DNA of 31,092 nucleotides from Nitrospirota bacterium (GCA_021838585.1 JAKCDE010000014.1:1-31092); one strand, 5' to 3'. Numbered from the stretch's first letter, positions 7,761 through 16,582 are shown. Made by a program: numbers and translations. Notes: a model not told the origin generated them from the sequence alone.

Positions 7761-8774
7761 CTATCGCTCTAGAAAATAGGCGGCGATTCCCGTCACGATG
7801 ATGTTCGCAAAGGAAACAGGCAACATGATTTTCCAGCCGAATCGCATGAGCTGATCATAGCGCAGTCTCGGTAATGTTGCACGAATCCAGAAAAAGAAGA
7901 ACAGGAAGAAATAGACCTTCAGAAGGAACCAGATGACGGGAGGAATGAATCCGAGGGACGGGAGGGGGGGATTCCATCCTCCGAGGAAGAGAATCGTCGC
8001 GACGGAGGAGACAATGATCATATTGGCGTATTCGGCAAGGTAGTACAGAGAAAAGCGCATGCCGGAGTATTCCGTGAAAAATCCCGCCACGAGTTCCGAC
8101 TCGGCCTCCGGAAGGTCGAAAGGGGTCCGGTTTGTTTCGGCGATCCCTGAAATGAGGTAGATGACGAAGGCCACGATCTGGGGGAATATGTACCAGTGCC
8201 AGAACCCGCCCGACTGGGCATCCTCGATCTTGACGAGCGACATCGACCCCGAAAGGATCAGGACTCCGATCACCGACATTCCGGCGGTCAGTTCATAACT
8301 GATGACCTGAGCCGCCGACCTGAGGGCGCCGAGGATCGAGTACTTGCTGTTTGAGGCCCATCCCCCGAGAAGAATGCCATAGGCCCCGATGGAAGAAAGG
8401 GCCAGAATGATAAGAATCCCCACATTGACATCCGCAATGTACGGATGGAGGGTCACCCCCTGGAATCCGAAGGAATCGTGGCCAAAGGGAATGACGGAAA
8501 AGGCGAGAATGGCCGGAACGAGCGAGATGACCGGAGCAATCCGGAAAATGGCCCGGTTTGCTTCGCTCGGAATGATGTCCTCCTTCGACAGGAGCTTGAT
8601 TCCATCGGCGAGAGGCTGAAGAAGCCCCCATGGGCCGACCTCCATCGGTCCGAGACGGTCCTGCATGAATCCCAGGACCTTACGTTCAAGGTAAGTCAGA
8701 TAGGCGATCATGGTCAGAACTACAAAAAGGACTCCCAGCATGACGACCAGGGCCCCGATCAGGTCGTTTATCAA
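7761..8774 (-). CDS. nuoH: NADH-quinone oxidoreductase subunit H
   Basis: The 337-residue membrane protein is the quinone-site subunit (ND1). It has the conserved YLERKVLGFMQDRLGP loop near the N-terminus and the charged EAESELVAGFFTEYSG loop, both lining the quinone channel, and about eight helices. An in-frame extension up to 8846 is open, but its residues are not hydrophobic and do not resemble the family. TTG at 8774, with AAAGG upstream, gives the expected first residues (INDLIGALVVML) and length (E. coli 325). The gene follows a 130-base gap after nuoG that contains two hairpins. Confidence 0.95.
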   Translation of the reverse strand: MINDLIGALVVMLGVLFVVLTMIAYLTYLERKVLGFMQDRLGPMEVGPWGLLQPLADGIKLLSKEDIIPSEANRAIFRIAPVISLVPAILAFSVIPFGHDSFGFQGVTLHPYIADVNVGILIILALSSIGAYGILLGGWASNSKYSILGALRSAAQVISYELTAGMSVIGVLILSGSMSLVKIEDAQSGGFWHWYIFPQIVAFVIYLISGIAETNRTPFDLPEAESELVAGFFTEYSGMRFSLYYLAEYANMIIVSSVATILFLGGWNPPLPSLGFIPPVIWFLLKVYFFLFFFFWIRATLPRLRYDQLMRFGWKIMLPVSFANIIVTGIAAYFLER

Positions 8775-8837
8775 AACCCACCCTTTCTCGTTGACATCCG
8801 CATTATCGACGATTCCTTCAGCACAAATTGCCCCTTT

Positions 8838-8904
8838 CCGGACCAAAAAAATCCGGGCCTGCCTTTATTGCCGGGCGGGAAATCGGATTCCTGCGGGATT
8901 TCCC
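8838..8904 (-). other. Two hairpins in the nuoG-nuoH gap
   Basis: Directly after the nuoG stop, a perfect 8-bp stem GGGAAATC/GATTTCCC (8897-8904 with 8877-8884) closes a 12-base loop. A second stem CCGGA/TCCGG (8852-8856 with 8838-8842) encloses a run of seven T's. Neither is a canonical terminator because the T-run is inside the second loop. Together they could stabilise the upstream mRNA, or slow polymerase between the genes for the peripheral and membrane arms. Confidence 0.4.
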
Positions 8905-11532
8905 TTAAAGAACCGGCTCCAGTGTTACCGTGATGGACTGACCGGATGGAACACCCGAACGTGAGTTCCAGGAGAACCCTTTCCCGAACAGGGTCTGGAT
9001 TCGTTCGTCGGCGAAATGGATCGGAAAATGAACTTCCCTGTCCGAAAGACCCGCGACCGGGTCGACCGGGAGGGAGGCCTCTCCATGTGCGGTCCGGACT
9101 CTCACACATGATCCTTTCTTGAGCTTTCTTTTCCGGGCCCATTGCCTGGGAACCCGGAGAAGCCCCTCACCCTCGATCGTCATCAGACTGGCATCCTGGA
9201 TGGTGAAGGTCCCGGAATGATTGATCGACTTCGAAAGCTGCAACACGAAGGCGTCTTCCGGAACGGGAAGACGCGCGGCCGATTCGGACGAGGCGGAGGG
9301 GGCGGACTTCATCCATTCCCCGACCTTGGCGACAACACTCTCCCGATGGGCCTTGTGGGGAGGCTGGGTCTTTGTGATCGCCAAAAGGATCTCGCCGGTC
9401 CCGCCCTGGAAATGGCTGGCATTGCGCGTAGAGGGCGAGAGGTCCGGGAAAATCCGGAAGATTTCCCGGGTGATCGCTGAAAAGTCATCGAATGGGAGGG
9501 CGGCCCCCATATGGCGGGAAAGCTGAAAAATGATTTCCGCCTCGGGAAGGGAGTCTCCCCAATACGCCATGGAAGGAGCTATGGGCTGAACGAACCCTTC
9601 CGCGCTCACGACGTGTCCCCCGCGCTCGAACGCAGTGGCCGAAGGAAGGAGAAAATGGGCGAGGTCGGCAATGTCGCTTTGGCGGTGATCAATGACCACC
9701 AAAAGCTCGAGCTTTGAGAGGGTCTCCCGGAGAAGGGCGGTATCCGGTATATATTCGAAGGGATTCTCACCCATTGTGATCAGGGCCTTGATCTTGCCGC
9801 TTTCGATTCCGGCCAGAATCTCCCTGATTCCCCCCCCGGAGGCTTCCAGTTGTGTTCCCCAATGGGTCTCCCATACCTTCCGGTTTTCCGCATTAGAGAC
9901 CTCGAGAAGGCCGGGAAGCCACTCGCTGGATCCCCCCATCATCAGAACACCCATGTCATTTCCCAGCTCGGTGAGCGGGAAAAGGCCGGATCCCTCGGAG
10001 GCAAACCATCCTTTCTCGGAGAGCAGGCGAAGGAGCTCCTCCGAAGCCTCAAGGCCGGTGTCGGAGCCATGAAACCTCCGACCGGTCACAAAGACGACCT
10101 TCTTTGCCGCTCCGAGATCGGCAATCAGACGCTCGATCCCTTCGAGAGAGGCTCCCATTGCCACAAAAGCATCCTTGGAAGCGATATCGAGAGTCCCCCC
10201 CGAAGCGAGGGACTTTCTCAGAAGGCGTAAAAAGTCGGCCTCCGCCCCGGGAAGAGTCCTGATCACCTCTTTGGCGCGCGTCGAAATGCTGACGTCGTGA
10301 CCATGAACCAGGTAGAGATTCGCCTTGTTCTTCCTGACCGCCTTCTTGATGGCAAGGCCGGTGATGTTGGATTCGGCGGCGGGATCTCCCCCAAGGACGA
10401 CGATCACGTTGGCCGCTTCAATATCCTTGTGGTCGACGAGCGGCCTGAGGGATCCTGTCGCCTTGGCCAATGGAAGGGCCAGATTCATCAGCCCCCTCCT
10501 CGCCCCGGAATCGATAAAGTTCGAGCGAAGGGTCTGGCGAATGAATCGCTGAAACAGGAATGCGTCTTCGAGCGGGACACGGGAAGAGAGAAGGCCGGCC
10601 ACACGACCGCTCCCGCCTGCGACGATCCCCCTCAGGCGGTCGGCAATCTTGGGCATGATCTCCTGCCATTTTCCTGGCACGAGCCGCTGCGCTTTCTTGA
10701 AGTAGACCTTGTCCAGCCGTTCCTTGTTCTGAACATAGTTGAATCCGAAACGTCCGACGACGCAGATCGATCCTTCGTTTGGACCCAAGCCCTCCTTCGA
10801 GGAAATCCGGACGATGGCTTCGCTCTCCGTGTCGACGAGCATTCGACACCCTGAGCCACAGGCCGTGCAGGTGGTCTCTGTCTTCTCCATCTGCCAGGGA
10901 CGGAACTGGTACCGGACGAACCGATCGGTGATCGCCCCTGTCGGACACACCTCGAGGCAGTCGCCGCAGAATTCGCAATCCAGCTTCTTCCCGAGGGGAG
11001 GACCGATGATCGTGTCGAAGCCCCTGTTGATGAAGCCGATCGCATGCACGTCCTGAATTTCGTCGCAAATGCGGACGCACTTGCCACAGAGGATGCAGCG
11101 GTTTGAATTGAAGACGAGGACATCGCTTTTCAGATCTTCCGGTTCATCGTTTCGGTGAGACTCAAAGCGGGAATCGGAGGCCCCGTAAGAAAAGGACATG
11201 TTCTGGAGCGGACACTCGCCCCCGCAATCGCAGACGGGACAATCCAACGGGTGATGCAGGAGAAGGAGTTCGAGATTGGTCTTCCGGGCATCGTGAACCT
11301 TGGCGGACTCCGTCAGAACCTTCATTCCGTCGGAAACGGCCGTGATGCATCCCATCACGGTCCGTTTCGAATCCTCAAGCTCCACCGCGCAAATACGGCA
11401 AGATCCGGCAGGATCCATTCGCGGATTGTAGCAAAAGGTCGGGATCGGAAATCCGGCCTTCTCAGCCGCGTGCAGGATGGTCGTTCCGGATTCGACCTCC
11501 ACTTCCTTGCCATTGATCGTGACTTTTACCAT
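8905..11532 (-). CDS. nuoG: NADH-quinone oxidoreductase subunit G (iron-sulfur, molybdopterin-oxidoreductase fold)
   Basis: The 875-residue protein forms the electron wire of the NADH-oxidising arm. Domains in order: [2Fe-2S] ferredoxin domain (C34, C45, C48, C62); His/Cys-ligated [4Fe-4S] motif HHPLDCPVCDCGGEC (H94, C98, C101, C107); two-cluster ferredoxin (C146, C149, C152, C156 and C186, C189, C192, C196); then a long molybdopterin-oxidoreductase-like domain that begins with a further [4Fe-4S] motif C222, C225, C229, C257. This last one is the off-path N7 cluster, present in E. coli and Thermus but lost in many lineages. The frame is open 145 codons further upstream, but that part overlaps nuoF and has no domain. 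ATG at 11532, with GAGG upstream and 17 bases after nuoF, is the start. Confidence 0.96.
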   Translation of the reverse strand: MVKVTINGKEVEVESGTTILHAAEKAGFPIPTFCYNPRMDPAGSCRICAVELEDSKRTVMGCITAVSDGMKVLTESAKVHDARKTNLELLLLHHPLDCPVCDCGGECPLQNMSFSYGASDSRFESHRNDEPEDLKSDVLVFNSNRCILCGKCVRICDEIQDVHAIGFINRGFDTIIGPPLGKKLDCEFCGDCLEVCPTGAITDRFVRYQFRPWQMEKTETTCTACGSGCRMLVDTESEAIVRISSKEGLGPNEGSICVVGRFGFNYVQNKERLDKVYFKKAQRLVPGKWQEIMPKIADRLRGIVAGGSGRVAGLLSSRVPLEDAFLFQRFIRQTLRSNFIDSGARRGLMNLALPLAKATGSLRPLVDHKDIEAANVIVVLGGDPAAESNITGLAIKKAVRKNKANLYLVHGHDVSISTRAKEVIRTLPGAEADFLRLLRKSLASGGTLDIASKDAFVAMGASLEGIERLIADLGAAKKVVFVTGRRFHGSDTGLEASEELLRLLSEKGWFASEGSGLFPLTELGNDMGVLMMGGSSEWLPGLLEVSNAENRKVWETHWGTQLEASGGGIREILAGIESGKIKALITMGENPFEYIPDTALLRETLSKLELLVVIDHRQSDIADLAHFLLPSATAFERGGHVVSAEGFVQPIAPSMAYWGDSLPEAEIIFQLSRHMGAALPFDDFSAITREIFRIFPDLSPSTRNASHFQGGTGEILLAITKTQPPHKAHRESVVAKVGEWMKSAPSASSESAARLPVPEDAFVLQLSKSINHSGTFTIQDASLMTIEGEGLLRVPRQWARKRKLKKGSCVRVRTAHGEASLPVDPVAGLSDREVHFPIHFADERIQTLFGKGFSWNSRSGVPSGQSITVTLEPVL

Positions 11533-11549
11533 AGAAGAAACCTCACCCA

Positions 11550-13403
11550 CTAAATGATCGCTCGAAACTTGCAGGCATCCACACAGGCTTTGCAGCGTAT
11601 ACAGGTTTCCAGATTGATGTGGGCGACCTCGCCCTTGTCCCATGTGACCGAACCCGTCGGACAGACCGGCTCGCAAAGCCCGCAGGTCGTACAGTCCTCC
11701 TCGATCACCACATATTTGATGAGATTGGCGCAGACCGTCCCCGGGCAATGCTTGTCCCGGATATGGGCCTCGAACTCTTCCCTGAAGTACCGGATCGTTG
11801 AAAGAACAGGGTTGGGCGCCGCAGCTCCAAGACCGCACAGGGAATTCGACTTGACATACATGGAAAGCCTGATCAGTTCGTCGAGGTCCCCTTCCTGCCC
11901 CTGTCCCTCGGTGATCCGCGTCAGAATGTCGAGCATGATTTTTGAGCCGACACGGCAGGGAGTGCACTCCCCGCAGGATTCATCCTGGGTGAACTTCAGG
12001 AAGAACTTTGCCGTGTCCACGATACAGGAGGCTTCATCCATGATGACGATTCCGCCAGACCCCATGATCGCCCCCGCCGCCACGACATTTTCAAAGTCCA
12101 CGGGGGTATCGAGTCCTGAGGTGGGAATGCATCCGCCGGAAGGTCCACCGAGCTGGGCGGCCTTGAAGGGAATCTTCTTCTCCAGCATTCCTCCGCCGAT
12201 ATCGAAAACGATCGATCTGAGGGGGGTTCCGGCCGGTACTTCGATCAGGCCCGAATTCTTGATGGAGCCAGTGAGGGCGAAGGTCTTCGTGCCTTTCGTC
12301 TTTTCGGAGCCGTAGGATGCATACCAGTCTCCGCCACCCAGCAGGATATGCCCCACATTGCCGAGCGTCTCGACATTGTTGATGACAGTGGGTTTCCCCC
12401 AGACGCCTTTCTGGGCTGGAAAGGGTGGCTTGGGCCACGGCATGCCCCGCTCTCCCATGAGGGAGGCCAGGAGAGCCGTTTCCTCTCCGCACACATAGGC
12501 TCCCGCCCCTTCCTTGATCGTGATATCGAAAGAGAAATCCGTTCCCAGGATGTTGTCCCCCAGGAAGTTGCGCTCCTTGGCATCGTCGATGGCCTTGCGC
12601 AGGCGCTTGATGGCCAGAGGATACTCCGCGCGACAGTAGATGTACCCTTTTTTGGAGTTCCCGATCGAATAGGCGGCCGCCAACATTCCCTCGAGCACGC
12701 TGTGAGGATCGCCCTCCAGGATCGAACGATCCATGAAGGCGCCCGGATCCCCTTCGTCGGCATTGCAGACCACATACTTCTCATCGCCGGGAGACTGACG
12801 TGTCAGCTTCCATTTGAGTCCGGTGGGAAATCCTCCCCCTCCCCGGCCCCGAATTCCTGACTTCGTCATCTCCTCGATGACCATCTCCGGCGTCATCGAT
12901 GTCAGCATCTTGCGAAGAGCCTTGTATCCGTTCGTGGCGATATAATCCTCAATGCTGGAGGGGTCGATCAGCCCGCAGCGACTGGAGACGATCTTCACCT
13001 GGCCCTTGAAAAAATTCGTATCGTGCATGAGCGGAAGACCTTCGTAGGGGGTATGGCCTGCGATGGGAATCTGACAGACGGCATACTTCTTCGCAAAATC
13101 CCCCTTGACGAAATGGGCGTCAAAGATCTGGGGAATGATCAGGGCCTTTACGTTCCGATAAGAGACTCTGTATCTTCCGGGCATGGTGATGTCGACAAGG
13201 GGTTCGTTGTGGCACATCCCAATGCATCCGGTCGGCACGATCCGGGCTTCGAGTCCCCGCTTCTGAAGTTCCTTTTCAACGAGTTCCAGAATGGAGCGGG
13301 CCCCGGCCGCTAGGCCACAAGTCGCCATTCCGATATGAATCGTCGGAACGGACACTTCACGAAATAGCCCCGCCGCCATTTCCTCAACTGTTTCAGTCAA
13401 CAT
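11550..13403 (-). CDS. nuoF: NADH-quinone oxidoreductase subunit F with HydB/HndC-type extra domains
   Basis: This subunit holds FMN and the NAD(H) site. At 617 residues it is much longer than classical NuoF (about 430-450). Residues 20-110 form a thioredoxin-like [2Fe-2S] domain with C29, C60 and C64. The core has the FMN/NADH loop GIRGRGGGGFPTGLKW (183-198), the acidic NADEGDPGAF stretch, and N3 cluster ligands C477, C480, C483, C523. The C-terminus adds a two-[4Fe-4S] ferredoxin domain (C571, C574, C577, C581; C601, C604, C607, C611). This order is that of HydB/HndC in electron-bifurcating hydrogenases and related enzymes. No hydrogenase catalytic subunit is nearby, and nuoE and nuoG flank it, so it serves complex I. 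ATG at 13403 has AGGAG upstream. Confidence 0.95.
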   Translation of the reverse strand: MLTETVEEMAAGLFREVSVPTIHIGMATCGLAAGARSILELVEKELQKRGLEARIVPTGCIGMCHNEPLVDITMPGRYRVSYRNVKALIIPQIFDAHFVKGDFAKKYAVCQIPIAGHTPYEGLPLMHDTNFFKGQVKIVSSRCGLIDPSSIEDYIATNGYKALRKMLTSMTPEMVIEEMTKSGIRGRGGGGFPTGLKWKLTRQSPGDEKYVVCNADEGDPGAFMDRSILEGDPHSVLEGMLAAAYSIGNSKKGYIYCRAEYPLAIKRLRKAIDDAKERNFLGDNILGTDFSFDITIKEGAGAYVCGEETALLASLMGERGMPWPKPPFPAQKGVWGKPTVINNVETLGNVGHILLGGGDWYASYGSEKTKGTKTFALTGSIKNSGLIEVPAGTPLRSIVFDIGGGMLEKKIPFKAAQLGGPSGGCIPTSGLDTPVDFENVVAAGAIMGSGGIVIMDEASCIVDTAKFFLKFTQDESCGECTPCRVGSKIMLDILTRITEGQGQEGDLDELIRLSMYVKSNSLCGLGAAAPNPVLSTIRYFREEFEAHIRDKHCPGTVCANLIKYVVIEEDCTTCGLCEPVCPTGSVTWDKGEVAHINLETCIRCKACVDACKFRAII

Positions 13404-13539
13404 TGCTCATTCTCCTCATGCCTCGGGGGGACACGTCAGGAATTTTGGTCCCTTATCCCCCTGACAGCGTATATGGGTCAAACCATCTGCGCATCTCAAA
13501 ACAAAAACAGCGGATGACAAGGAGAGATCTCCCCCCCCG
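13404..13539 (-). promoter_or_regulatory. nuoE-nuoF gap with two mutually exclusive stems
   Basis: The 136-base gap can form stem A, GTCAGG/CCTGAC (13460-13465 with 13435-13440), or stem B, GGGGGA/TCCCCC (13456-13461 with 13426-13431), on the minus-strand RNA. The two share bases 13460-13461, so they cannot coexist. Stem B ends about 12 bases from the AGGAG of nuoF. No convincing -35/-10 pair is visible. Such switchable structure may affect nuoF translation, but this is inference from pairing only. Confidence 0.35.
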
Positions 13540-14067
13540 TCATGACGCCGAAACGGGCTCCTCGTCGCTTCCGGAGCCTTCTTCCTGGAACTGGTTGATC
13601 AGCTCCAGCATCTTGTCAGCCGAGAGCTTCCCGTAGGTGTTGCCATTCACCATGGCCATCGGGGCCAGGGCGCAGGAGCCGAGACAGGCGACCGGCTCAA
13701 GAGTGAACATCATGTCTTCCGTATTCTCACCGGCTTCGATATGGAGGTTTTCCTTGATCTTGTCGACTAGCAGACCTGCCCCCCGAACATGACAGGCGGT
13801 TCCCACGCAGACCTTGAGGATGAATTTGCCCCGTGGCTCCTGGTAAAACTGGGAATAGAAGGTCAGAACCCCGAACATCTTGCTGTGGGGGATACCGAGA
13901 TCCTCCCCGACCCGCTCGAGGACTTCGGCGGGAACATATCCGTACTTTTCCTGAATCGTCTGAAGGATCTGGACGACCGCACCTTCGCGGTTTCCAAACT
14001 CTTCGCATATCTGGTCAATTTCTTCTTCGTTGATCACAATGGATGCGCCGTGTTCCGTATTAGCCAT
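13540..14067 (-). CDS. nuoE: NADH-quinone oxidoreductase subunit E ([2Fe-2S])
   Basis: The 175-residue protein is the thioredoxin-fold subunit with cluster N1a, close to FMN in NuoF. An N-terminal helical part (with KYGYVPAEVLERVGEDLGIP) precedes the cluster domain. The four ligands are intact: C87 and C92 (VCVGTACHVRGA), then C128 and C132 (CLGSCALAP). The frame is open 28 codons further upstream, but the ATG at 14067 has GGAGAAGG at good spacing and gives the family length, so I use it. A short acidic, serine-rich tail ends the protein. Gaps of 129 and 136 bases on either side set it apart from nuoD and nuoF. Confidence 0.96.
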   Translation of the reverse strand: MANTEHGASIVINEEEIDQICEEFGNREGAVVQILQTIQEKYGYVPAEVLERVGEDLGIPHSKMFGVLTFYSQFYQEPRGKFILKVCVGTACHVRGAGLLVDKIKENLHIEAGENTEDMMFTLEPVACLGSCALAPMAMVNGNTYGKLSADKMLELINQFQEEGSGSDEEPVSAS

Positions 14068-14114
14068 CTTGCCTTCTCCCCGGACGAACCCTAGTTTGGA
14101 AGATTGTGACCCCG

Positions 14115-14133
14115 GTCCCGGGTTGTCCCGGAC
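14115..14133 (-). other. Hairpin in the nuoD-nuoE gap
   Basis: On the minus strand GTCCGGG pairs with CCCGGGAC (one bulged G) around the loop ACAA, within the 129-base gap after nuoD. No T-run follows, so it is not an intrinsic terminator. A role as mRNA stabiliser or processing boundary is possible. The hairpin ends about 47 bases upstream of the nuoE start codon. Confidence 0.4.
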
Positions 14134-14196
14134 AGGGGACTCATCATGCAACCGGCTGTGCCGGCAATGATCCGTTATTCGCGTTCAGCGAACCGT

Positions 14197-15483
14197 CTAT
14201 CGGTCGCACTCTCCCATGACGATATCGTAGGTCCCGAAAATCGTCACGATATCCGCAATCATGTATCCTCTTGCCATGAAGTCGAACGCCCCCATGTTCA
14301 CAAATGACGGGGCACGAATCTTCATCCGGTAGGGCTTGCCGGATCCGTCACTGACGATATAGAAACCGAGCTCCCCCTTGGGGGTCTCCGTGCCGCAGTA
14401 GGTGTCCCCCGGTGGCGTCTTGAATCCTTCCACGACCAGGAGGAAGTGATGGATCAGGGTCTCCATGTTGTGCATGACCCGTCCCTTTGGCGGGAAGGAG
14501 ACCTTGTGGTCATCGGTCATGAAGGGACCTGATGGCAGTTTGTCCAGACACTGCCGGATGATGCTTGCACTCTGGCGCATCTCTTCGATCCGTATCCAAT
14601 ACCGGTCGTAGATATCCCCGTTTTGCCCCAGGGGGACCGTCCAATCGACAAGGTCATAGGCGCCATAGGGCTCATATTTCCGCAGGTCATAGTCCACTCC
14701 CGACCCGCGAAGGGTTGGTCCCGAGAGGCCGAAGTTGATGGCATCCTCTCCGGTGATGACGGCGATGTGCTTTGTACGGGCCAGCCAGATCCTGTTGTGT
14801 TCGAGGAGGGTGTTGTACTCGAGAATGTGCGGCTCAAAGGTGTCGACGAATTTGTACAGGGCATCGATGACATCCTGTTCCAGATCCCCCTCGACCCCGC
14901 CGACGCGGTAGTAATTGGTGGTCAACCTCGCCCCGCACATTTTTTCGAAGAGGTCGAGAAGGACCTCCCGCTCCCGGAAGGTATAAAAGAAGACGCTCAT
15001 GGCCCCGATGTCCAGGGCCTGCGTCCCGAGCCAGAACAGGTGGTTGACGATCCGCTGGACTTCCGCCACGATCGTCCGGATGAATTCCGCCCTTTCGGGA
15101 ACCTTGAGCTGAAGGAGTTTTTCGACGGCCCTGACGAAGGCATAGTTGTTTGCCATCGCCGAGACGTAGTCCAGCCGGTCCGTGAGGGGAATGATCTGGT
15201 TGTAGGTCCTGTATTCGGCGATTTTCTCCGTGCCGCGATGGAGATATCCGAGATCGGGAACGGCCTTTTTGATCCTCTCCCCGTCAAGGTCGAGAAGAAC
15301 GCGCAACACTCCGTGGGTGCTGGGATGCTGCGGACCCATGTTCAGGAGGAACTGGTCGGTTTTGATGGAGGAGTCGAGTCCGTTCAGAACCGCCTGCCTG
15401 AGAGTGGACAGGGTGATCTCCCGCCGCTCAAGCTCTTGCGTTTCCTGACTGCTCCGAACCCCCTCTTTTTCCATTGACTCCAA
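14197..15483 (-). CDS. nuoD: NADH-quinone oxidoreductase subunit D (49 kDa type)
   Basis: The 428-residue protein forms, with NuoB and NuoH, the quinone-binding cavity. Hallmarks are LLNMGPQHPSTHGVLR near the N-terminus (quinone-site histidine), DLGYLHRGTEKIAE, the RIVNHLFWLG helix, and the C-terminal FVNMGAFDFMARGYMIADIVTIFGTYDIVMGECDR block (the conserved end of the NiFe-hydrogenase-like fold without its metal ligands). It is separate from nuoC. TTG at 15483 has AAAGGGG at a 6-base spacing. An internal ATG at 15474 is possible, but its GGAG lies only 3 bases away, so I prefer the TTG. About 30 N-terminal residues precede the conserved fold. Confidence 0.95.
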   Translation of the reverse strand: MESMEKEGVRSSQETQELERREITLSTLRQAVLNGLDSSIKTDQFLLNMGPQHPSTHGVLRVLLDLDGERIKKAVPDLGYLHRGTEKIAEYRTYNQIIPLTDRLDYVSAMANNYAFVRAVEKLLQLKVPERAEFIRTIVAEVQRIVNHLFWLGTQALDIGAMSVFFYTFREREVLLDLFEKMCGARLTTNYYRVGGVEGDLEQDVIDALYKFVDTFEPHILEYNTLLEHNRIWLARTKHIAVITGEDAINFGLSGPTLRGSGVDYDLRKYEPYGAYDLVDWTVPLGQNGDIYDRYWIRIEEMRQSASIIRQCLDKLPSGPFMTDDHKVSFPPKGRVMHNMETLIHHFLLVVEGFKTPPGDTYCGTETPKGELGFYIVSDGSGKPYRMKIRAPSFVNMGAFDFMARGYMIADIVTIFGTYDIVMGECDR

Positions 15484-15540
15484 GAGCGACCCCTTTCCTC
15501 TATCCTGTCCAGACCCAGACGCAACTGAGATTATTCGGCG

Positions 15541-16068
15541 TTATTTTCTTCCCTCGGGGAGGGGCGGGAGGTTTTCGAAATACTTCGGAACGAACGAAAA
15601 GTCATCCCTCCAGCCTTTTCCGACCAGAGGAAAGTCCTTCCGAAGGGGGTATCCCTCGTCATAGTCGTCCGGCATGAGGATTCGCCTCAGATCCGGATGG
15701 CCCCTGAACTGGATGCCCATCATGTCGTAAACTTCACGCTCCATAAACTCCGCTCCCCGCCAGATGGAGACGATGGAATCGACAACGGGATGGCTTTCGG
15801 GGACGCGAATCTTCACCATGATCCGGTGACGTCTCGGAATGGAATACAAAATGTAGACGACCTCGAATCGATCGGCATCCATCGGGTAGTCGACCGACGT
15901 CACATCGACGATATAGTCGTAGCGGAACTCCTCATCGTCGTGCAGGGCCCGAAAGACATCGAGGGCCCCCGACTCCCGAAGGTAAACCGTCAAATCGCCC
16001 AAAGCTTCCCGAGAACCGGTCACAACGTCGGGAAATCTTCGGCGGAGGGATTCTGCCACTGGATGCAT
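15541..16068 (-). CDS. nuoC: NADH-quinone oxidoreductase subunit C (30 kDa type)
   Basis: This 175-residue hydrophilic subunit bridges the connecting module of complex I. The conserved C-terminal signature is clear: EREVYDMMGIQFRGHPDLRR followed by ILMPDDYDEGYPLRKDFPL. The central VDVTSVDYP and VYILYSIPRRHRIMVKIRVP strands also match the family. The length is typical of free-standing NuoC. The ATG at 16068 is preceded by AAGGAG and lies 16 bases after nuoB. nuoD begins 57 bases after its stop, so NuoC and NuoD are separate proteins rather than the fused NuoCD of enterobacteria. Confidence 0.97.
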   Translation of the reverse strand: MHPVAESLRRRFPDVVTGSREALGDLTVYLRESGALDVFRALHDDEEFRYDYIVDVTSVDYPMDADRFEVVYILYSIPRRHRIMVKIRVPESHPVVDSIVSIWRGAEFMEREVYDMMGIQFRGHPDLRRILMPDDYDEGYPLRKDFPLVGKGWRDDFSFVPKYFENLPPLPEGRK

Positions 16069-16084
16069 GAAATTCTCTCCTTAC

Positions 16085-16582
16085 CTAATTCCGGAAGACC
16101 GGCTTGTCCTGCATGATTTTCTCCTGAAGCTTGATGAGACCATCCAACAGGGCTTCAGGGCGGGGCGGACAACCGGGAACATAGACATCGACCGGGATCA
16201 ACCGGTCCACGCCCTGAACGACGCTGTAGCTGTCGTAGATGTTTCCGCTTGTGGCACAGGACCCCATTGCAATGACGTACCGAGGCTCCGGCATCTGATC
16301 GTAGATCTTCCGGACGACGGGGGCCATCTTTCGGGTCAGGGTGCCCGCCACGATCATGAGGTCCGACTGACGGGGGGAGGCCCTAAAGACCCCGGCCCCG
16401 AATCGGTCGATGTCAAATCGCGACGCCACCGCGCCCATCATTTCAATGGCACAACAGGCAAGCCCGAAGGTCATCGGCCAGAGCGCCGACTTCCTGGACC
16501 AGTTGACGATATCGTTGACGGCATCCTGCAACTTCATGGTGACAACGGAGAGCTCGCCGTCCTTGTGGTGGATCACTCCCAT
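16085..16582 (-). CDS. nuoB: NADH-quinone oxidoreductase subunit B (N2 cluster)
   Basis: The 165-residue protein holds cluster N2, the last iron-sulfur centre before quinone. Ligands are the adjacent cysteines C43-C44 ([10 protein letters not shown]), C109 (GSCATSG) and C138 ([11 protein letters not shown]). All four are present. The frame is open further upstream, but that part overlaps nuoA and has no homologous character; the ATG at 16582 has a strong AAGGAGG at good spacing and gives the family length. Its first 10 bases overlap the nuoA 3' end, suggesting translational coupling. Confidence 0.97.
   Translation of the reverse strand: MGVIHHKDGELSVVTMKLQDAVNDIVNWSRKSALWPMTFGLACCAIEMMGAVASRFDIDRFGAGVFRASPRQSDLMIVAGTLTRKMAPVVRKIYDQMPEPRYVIAMGSCATSGNIYDSYSVVQGVDRLIPVDVYVPGCPPRPEALLDGLIKLQEKIMQDKPVFRN

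Noticed and set aside
11533..11967. A 145-residue N-terminal extension of NuoG
   Set aside because: It lies wholly inside nuoF in another frame; the true start is the ATG at 11532 after a ribosome-binding site, and the ferredoxin domain begins right there.
11550..14067. A bifurcating hydrogenase (Hyd/Hnd) operon instead of complex I
   Set aside because: NuoF looks HydB-like, but NuoG has the complex I molybdopterin-like domain and no H-cluster domain, and all membrane-arm genes follow.
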